Assembly: GCF_033962415.1 (NCBI RefSeq)
Contig: NZ_JAVIKH010000019.1
Coordinates: forward strand, 1-40,716
Origin: Candidatus Cetobacterium colombiensis
GTDB taxonomy: Bacteria > Fusobacteriota > Fusobacteriia > Fusobacteriales > Fusobacteriaceae
Reading direction: 5' to 3'
Length of the DNA stretch: 40,716 bases
The translations under genes were made by a program, and so were the position numbers. This document shows positions 37,394-40,716 of this stretch, one piece after another. Every line of letters starts with the position of its first letter. The stretch's first letter is position 1. Below the pieces are notes generated by a model that saw nothing but the letters and a program-made list of their open reading frames with translations, searched no databases and was not told the origin of the DNA.

Positions 37394-38116
37394 ATGAGAA
37401 TAGTTATAAAATATGGTGGAAGTTCAGTAGCAACTTTAGAAAAAATAGAAAAAATAGCTAATTATATAAAAGGGTTAAAAGAAAAAATAGAAGAAATAGT
37501 AGTAGTAGTATCAGCAATGGGAAAAACAACTGATGAATTATTAAAAAAAGCAGCTTATTTTGGTGAGAGTTTAAATAAAAGAGAGATTGATATGCTAATA
37601 AGTACAGGAGAACAACAAAGTATAGCCTTATTGTCGTTAGCACTAAATGCGATAGGATGTGAAGCAATTTCATATACAGGATATCAAATTGGGTTAAAAA
37701 CAGAAGGAAATTATGGAGATAGTGAAATTTTAGAGATAAATAAAGATTTTTTAGAAAAAAAATTAAAAGAAAAAAAAGTTATAATAGTTGCAGGGTTTCA
37801 AGGGGTTAATGAATTTGGAGATATAACAACTTTAGGAAGAGGGGGATCTGATACAACAGCAGTTGCTTTGGCTGGAGTATTAGGTTGCGAATGTAAAATT
37901 TATACGGATGTTGATGGAGTTTATACTGAAGATCCAAGAAAAAATAAAGAAGCTAAAAAAATAGAAAAAATATCGTATGATAAGATGGAAGAAATGTCGA
38001 GAAATGGGGCTAAAGTTTTAGAAACAAAAGCAGTTAAAATAGGGAAAAAATATAGAGTACCTATATATGTGGGTGAAAGCTTAGGTAATGAAAACGGGAC
38101 ATATATAATCGATTAA
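37394..38116 (+). CDS. lysC: Aspartokinase, catalytic domain only (no ACT domains)
   Basis: Aspartokinase phosphorylates L-aspartate in the first step toward lysine and DAP. The product has 240 residues from ATG 37394; the in-frame GTG at 37385 is part of the ribosome site GAGGTG. Motifs of the amino-acid kinase fold are complete: VIKYGGSSVA, VSAMGKTTDEL, STGEQQSIALLSLAL, TTLGRGGSDTTAVALAG, YTDVDGVYTEDPR and SRNGAKVLETKAVKIGKKY. It ends directly after the catalytic domain (about 240 residues), whereas usual aspartokinases have about 400 with two ACT domains for feedback control. No ACT sequence or frameshifted remnant is seen in the 106 bp before dapA. It heads the dap cluster. Confidence 0.9.
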   Translation: MRIVIKYGGSSVATLEKIEKIANYIKGLKEKIEEIVVVVSAMGKTTDELLKKAAYFGESLNKREIDMLISTGEQQSIALLSLALNAIGCEAISYTGYQIGLKTEGNYGDSEILEINKDFLEKKLKEKKVIIVAGFQGVNEFGDITTLGRGGSDTTAVALAGVLGCECKIYTDVDGVYTEDPRKNKEAKKIEKISYDKMEEMSRNGAKVLETKAVKIGKKYRVPIYVGESLGNENGTYIID

Positions 38117-38124
38117 TAAAATTA

Positions 38125-38163
38125 TCTAAAAATGAATTGAATTTTTAGACGAGAGGATATACT
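38125..38163 (+). promoter_or_regulatory. Hairpin and possible promoter before dapA
   Basis: TCTAAAAAT (38125-38133) and ATTTTTAGA (38141-38149) form a 9-bp stem soon after the aspartokinase stop. There is no T tract, so it is a poor terminator; it may mark mRNA processing. A -10-like TATACT follows at 38158-38163 with a poor -35. A second promoter for dapABH is possible. Confidence 0.4.
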
Positions 38164-38222
38164 ATAAAAGGAGCAACAATTAATTTTATTTATGAAAATA
38201 TGATTATAGTGGAGGGTCGTGT

Positions 38223-39098
38223 ATGTTTAAAGGATCGGGAGTAGCATTAATAACACCGTTTAACGAAGATATGAGTGTTAATTATTCAAAGATTGTAGAG
38301 TTAGTAGAATATCATTGTGAAAACAATACAGATGCACTAATAGTTTTAGGAACAACAGGGGAAGCTAGTACTCTTACAGAAAATGAAAAAATCAAAATTG
38401 TCGAAACTGTTATTGAAGCTAATAAGAAAAGATTACCAATAATTGTAGGAGCAGGAAGCAATAATACAATGCAAGCTATTGAAATGTCTAAAAAATATGA
38501 GGAGATGGGTGTAGATGGATTATTATTAGTCACTCCTTATTATAATAAAGGAAATGAGGATGGAATCTATAAACATTTTATTTCTATAGCTCAATTTGTA
38601 AAGTTACCAATAATGTTATATAACGTTCCTGGAAGAACAGGGGTTAATTTATCAATTAGTTTATTGAAAAAACTTTCTAAGCAAAAAAATATTGTTGCAT
38701 TAAAAGAAGCAAGTGGAGATATCTCTTACGCTTGTGAAGTAGCTAGATTAGTACCTGAATTAATAATGTATTCAGGAAATGATGATATAACAATCCCTTT
38801 AATGTCTATAGGAGCAGTTGGAACAGTTTCAGTTTTAGCTAATATAGAGCCAAAAGTAGTTCACAATATGGTATATAGTTATTTAAATGGAGATGTTAAT
38901 GAGGCAAAAAGATTACAATTAAAATATAATGGATTAGTAAAAGCTTTGTTTGTAGAAGTTAATCCAGTCCCAGTAAAGCAAATAATGAATATATTAGGAA
39001 AAAATGTAGGACCATGTCGTTTACCTTTAGGTGAAATGGACAAAAAAAATATAGAGATATTAATGAAAGAGTTAAAAGAAGTAGGTGAATTAAACTGA
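38223..39098 (+). CDS. dapA: 4-Hydroxy-tetrahydrodipicolinate synthase
   Basis: DapA condenses pyruvate and aspartate semialdehyde in the lysine/DAP pathway. The 291-residue TIM-barrel protein has GVALITPFNEDMSVN, LGTTGEASTL (Thr44-Thr45), YYNKG, YNVPGRTG (Tyr133, Arg138) and the Schiff-base Lys161 in ALKEASGD. All catalytic residues are present. GTGGAGG precedes ATG 38223. Its stop codon overlaps the apparent CTG start of dapB. Confidence 0.97.
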   Translation: MFKGSGVALITPFNEDMSVNYSKIVELVEYHCENNTDALIVLGTTGEASTLTENEKIKIVETVIEANKKRLPIIVGAGSNNTMQAIEMSKKYEEMGVDGLLLVTPYYNKGNEDGIYKHFISIAQFVKLPIMLYNVPGRTGVNLSISLLKKLSKQKNIVALKEASGDISYACEVARLVPELIMYSGNDDITIPLMSIGAVGTVSVLANIEPKVVHNMVYSYLNGDVNEAKRLQLKYNGLVKALFVEVNPVPVKQIMNILGKNVGPCRLPLGEMDKKNIEILMKELKEVGELN

Positions 39099-39793
39099 AA
39101 ATAGCCATACACGGAACAGGAACAATGGGAAAAATAATTAAAGAAGTAGGGCAAGAAAAAATTGTTGCATTTGTGGATAATATAGATGAAATAGATAAAA
39201 ATAAAGAAATTGATATAGTTGTAGATTTTTCTCATTTCAGTAAGATTGATGCATTATTAGATAAATGTGTAGAAAGAAAATATCCTTTAGTAATTGCAAC
39301 AACTGGATTAAGTGGAGAGACTTTAAGTAAAATAGTTGAGGCGTCAAAAATAATTCCTATTTTACTATCAACAAATACTTCTTTAGGAATAAGTGCCTTA
39401 AATAGTATTTTAGAAAAATTATCACCAAAATTAGAAGAGAACTTTGACATAGAGATAATAGAAAAACATCATAATAAAAAAATAGATGCACCTAGCGGAA
39501 CGGCATTAACACTTTTAGAAACAATTCAAAATTCTTTATCTGATAAGTATGAGATTGTTTATGGGAGAAAAGGATTAGCAAAAAGAAATGAAAAAGAAAT
39601 AGGAGTTCACGCTGTAAGGGGTGGAACTATAGTGGGAGAGCATACAGTTATTTTTGCAGGAGAAGATGAAATAATAGAAGTAACTCATAAAGCTTTATCA
39701 AAAAAAATATTTGCTGTAGGAGCTTTAAAGTGTGCTGACTTTTTAATTGATAAAAGTCCAAAGTTATATACAATGAAAGATATATTTGAATAG
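39095..39793 (+). CDS. dapB: 4-Hydroxy-tetrahydrodipicolinate reductase, CTG start
   Basis: DapB reduces the DapA product with NAD(P)H. The first in-frame ATG (39125) would remove the nucleotide-binding strand. The reading frame extends upstream to CTG 39095, giving MKIAIHGTGTMGKIIKEV, with the G-x-G-x-x-G motif intact. An AGGTG ribosome site ends 7 nt before CTG, and a TGA in frame at 39086 limits further extension. From CTG the protein has 232 residues, on the short side of the family. Motifs are ATTGLSGETL, EKHHNKKIDAPSGTAL with the catalytic His-His and Lys, and GVHAVRGGTIVGEHTV. The CTG overlaps the dapA TGA as CTGA, analogous to ATGA coupling. Confidence 0.9.
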   Translation: MKIAIHGTGTMGKIIKEVGQEKIVAFVDNIDEIDKNKEIDIVVDFSHFSKIDALLDKCVERKYPLVIATTGLSGETLSKIVEASKIIPILLSTNTSLGISALNSILEKLSPKLEENFDIEIIEKHHNKKIDAPSGTALTLLETIQNSLSDKYEIVYGRKGLAKRNEKEIGVHAVRGGTIVGEHTVIFAGEDEIIEVTHKALSKKIFAVGALKCADFLIDKSPKLYTMKDIFE

Positions 39794-39807
39794 GAGAGTG
39801 GTAAGTA

Positions 39808-40509
39808 ATGAGATTAGAAACAGCTGAAGAGTTAATAAATTTTATAAAAAATTCAAAAAAGAAAACTATGTCTAAAGTTTATATAAATGGGACATTAAAC
39901 TATAAAAATGATGAAATTTTTTCTTTTAAAGGTGAAGATGGAGTTATTTTAATTGGTGACTGGAAAGAAATTGAAGAAATTTTAAAAAATAATAAAGAGA
40001 CTATAAAAAATTATTATGTAGAAAATTTAAATAGAAATTCTGGAGTACCATTACTTGATACAAAAAATATCAATGCTAGAATTGAACCAGGTGCAATAAT
40101 AAGAGATAAGGTAAAGATAGGTGACAATGCAGTAATAATGATGGGTGCTGTAATTAATATAGGAGCAGAGATAGGCGAAGGTACAATGATAGATATGAAT
40201 GTTGTACTAGGTGGAAGAGCAATAGTAGGAAAAAGATGTCATATAGGTGCAGGAACAGTTTTAGCAGGAGTTATAGAACCGCCTTCAGCACAACCAGTAA
40301 TTGTAGAAGATGATGTAATGATAGGGGCTAATGCTGTTGTTATAGAAGGGGTTAAAATTGGAAAAGGATCTGTAGTGGCAGCGGGAGCAATTGTTTTAGA
40401 AGATGTTCCTGCAGGTGCTGTAGTAGCAGGAAATCCAGCTAAAATTATAAAATTAAAAGATGAAAAAACTTCGGAAAAAACAAAATTAGTAGATGATTTA
40501 AGAAAGTAA
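39808..40509 (+). CDS. dapH: Tetrahydrodipicolinate N-acetyltransferase
   Basis: DapH acetylates tetrahydrodipicolinate and commits to the acetylase branch of DAP synthesis. The 233-residue protein has an N-terminal alpha domain (about 1-85) containing [20 protein letters not shown] left-handed beta-helix of hexapeptide repeats follows (about 90-220), with [36 protein letters not shown] and [20 protein letters not shown]. The last motif, with the PPSAxP loop, is characteristic of DapH/YkuQ rather than the succinyl enzyme DapD. GGAGAG precedes ATG 39808. It is the last gene of the operon. Confidence 0.96.
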   Translation: MRLETAEELINFIKNSKKKTMSKVYINGTLNYKNDEIFSFKGEDGVILIGDWKEIEEILKNNKETIKNYYVENLNRNSGVPLLDTKNINARIEPGAIIRDKVKIGDNAVIMMGAVINIGAEIGEGTMIDMNVVLGGRAIVGKRCHIGAGTVLAGVIEPPSAQPVIVEDDVMIGANAVVIEGVKIGKGSVVAAGAIVLEDVPAGAVVAGNPAKIIKLKDEKTSEKTKLVDDLRK

Positions 40510-40528
40510 ATATTAGAATTAATTTATT

Positions 40529-40558
40529 AAAAAAGGGGATTAAGAAATCCTCTTTTTT
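40529..40558 (+). terminator. Rho-independent terminator of the dap operon
   Basis: AAAGGGGATT (40532-40541) pairs with AATCCTCTTT (40546-40555) over 10 bp including one G-U pair, with a 4-nt loop and T tract. It follows dapH by about 20 bp. Confidence 0.86.
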
Positions 40559-40587
40559 AAATTTTTTATAAAAAAATAAAAAAAGTG

Positions 40588-40616
40588 TTGACGAACTTTA
40601 AAATTTATGGTACTAT
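40588..40616 (+). promoter_or_regulatory. Strong stable-RNA-type promoter
   Basis: TTGACG (40588-40593) and TACTAT (40611-40616) are separated by 17 bp, with an A-rich UP-like tract upstream. The layout and many bases match the tRNA-cluster promoter at 8989-9017. No protein start follows, so it probably drives an rRNA or tRNA operon beyond the window. Confidence 0.75.
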
Positions 40617-40621
40617 TATTT

Positions 40622-40716
40622 TTGTCAGCGGGAAACACCGCCGGCAAGAATTATAGAGAAGGACATTAACAACCGAATAGAGAAAATAGTCAGAAGTTAT
40701 GAAAATAACAAAATGC
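40622..40716 (+). other. Probable rRNA operon leader, cut by the window end
   Basis: This is the non-coding sequence after the stable-RNA promoter. It is less AT-biased than intergenic DNA here and contains a GCGG/CCGC hairpin at 40628-40641. No ORF is seen. The 16S start is not inside the window, so the identity is an inference from the promoter type. Confidence 0.5.

Overview
The window is very AT-rich, with A/T-ending codons, strong AGGAGG-type ribosome sites and a complete rnfCDGEAB operon beside acetyl-branch lysine genes, pheST and L-serine dehydratase. This suggests an anaerobic, amino-acid-fermenting member of the Fusobacteriota (Cetobacterium, Fusobacterium or Ilyobacter type). The assignment rests on gene content and base composition only; no 16S sequence lies inside the window.

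Layout. (1) 1-140: a tRNA-Asn gene and a terminator. (2) 136-8958: a tightly packed + strand operon for a surface polysaccharide. It holds a membrane-anchored protein resembling the N-terminal part of arylsulfate sulfotransferase, the initiating polyprenyl glycosylphosphotransferase, five glycosyltransferases (two GT2, two GT4, one GT32-like) and an EpsG-type polymerase. (3) 8989-10098: eleven tRNA genes under one near-consensus promoter, ended by a terminator. (4) 10127-11380: a nucleoside transporter on the minus strand, followed by a 495-bp AT-rich spacer. (5) 11876-24137: a long + strand run, yaaA-recF-dciA(like)-gyrB-gyrA, then a Usp-like protein, a YfcE-like phosphodiesterase, pheS, pheT and sdaA. 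Five of these genes are the distal part of the classical dnaA-dnaN-recF-gyrBA cluster, but dnaA and dnaN are absent. (6) 24164-24730: pth. (7) 24762-29867: the six-gene Rnf operon for ferredoxin-dependent ion pumping. (8) 29869-30309: ridA on the minus strand. (9) 30488-34493: a PfoR/PTS-EIIC_2-type membrane protein, an NhaC-family antiporter and a polysaccharide flippase. (10) 34492-37225, minus strand: a DUF2325/DUF2023 pair with its own promoter, then a Cof-type HAD phosphatase and an M20 amidohydrolase. (11) 37394-40558: aspartokinase, dapA, dapB and dapH. (12) 40588-40716: a stable-RNA-type promoter and leader running off the window, probably the start of an rRNA operon.

How it fits together. 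The polysaccharide operon has an initiator, transferases and a polymerase but no flippase; the only flippase in view is 25 kb away. The Rnf complex couples reduced ferredoxin to NAD+ and to an ion gradient, and the NhaC antiporter may use or balance that gradient. SdaA (serine to pyruvate) and RidA (clearance of reactive enamine/imine) form a plausible pair in amino-acid fermentation. Aspartokinase, DapA, DapB and DapH, with the divergent M20 enzyme as candidate N-acetyl-DAP deacetylase, supply most of the acetylase route to diaminopimelate and lysine.

Most genes are ordinary housekeeping genes. The points most worth a second look are the catalytic-domain-less arylsulfotransferase-like protein heading the polysaccharide operon, the aspartokinase without regulatory ACT domains, the apparent CTG start of dapB inside the dapA stop codon, the zinc-finger tail on the DciA-like protein, the DUF2023-DUF2325 operon with a palindrome over its promoter, the hairpin leader of the PfoR-like gene, and the matched pair of stable-RNA promoters.
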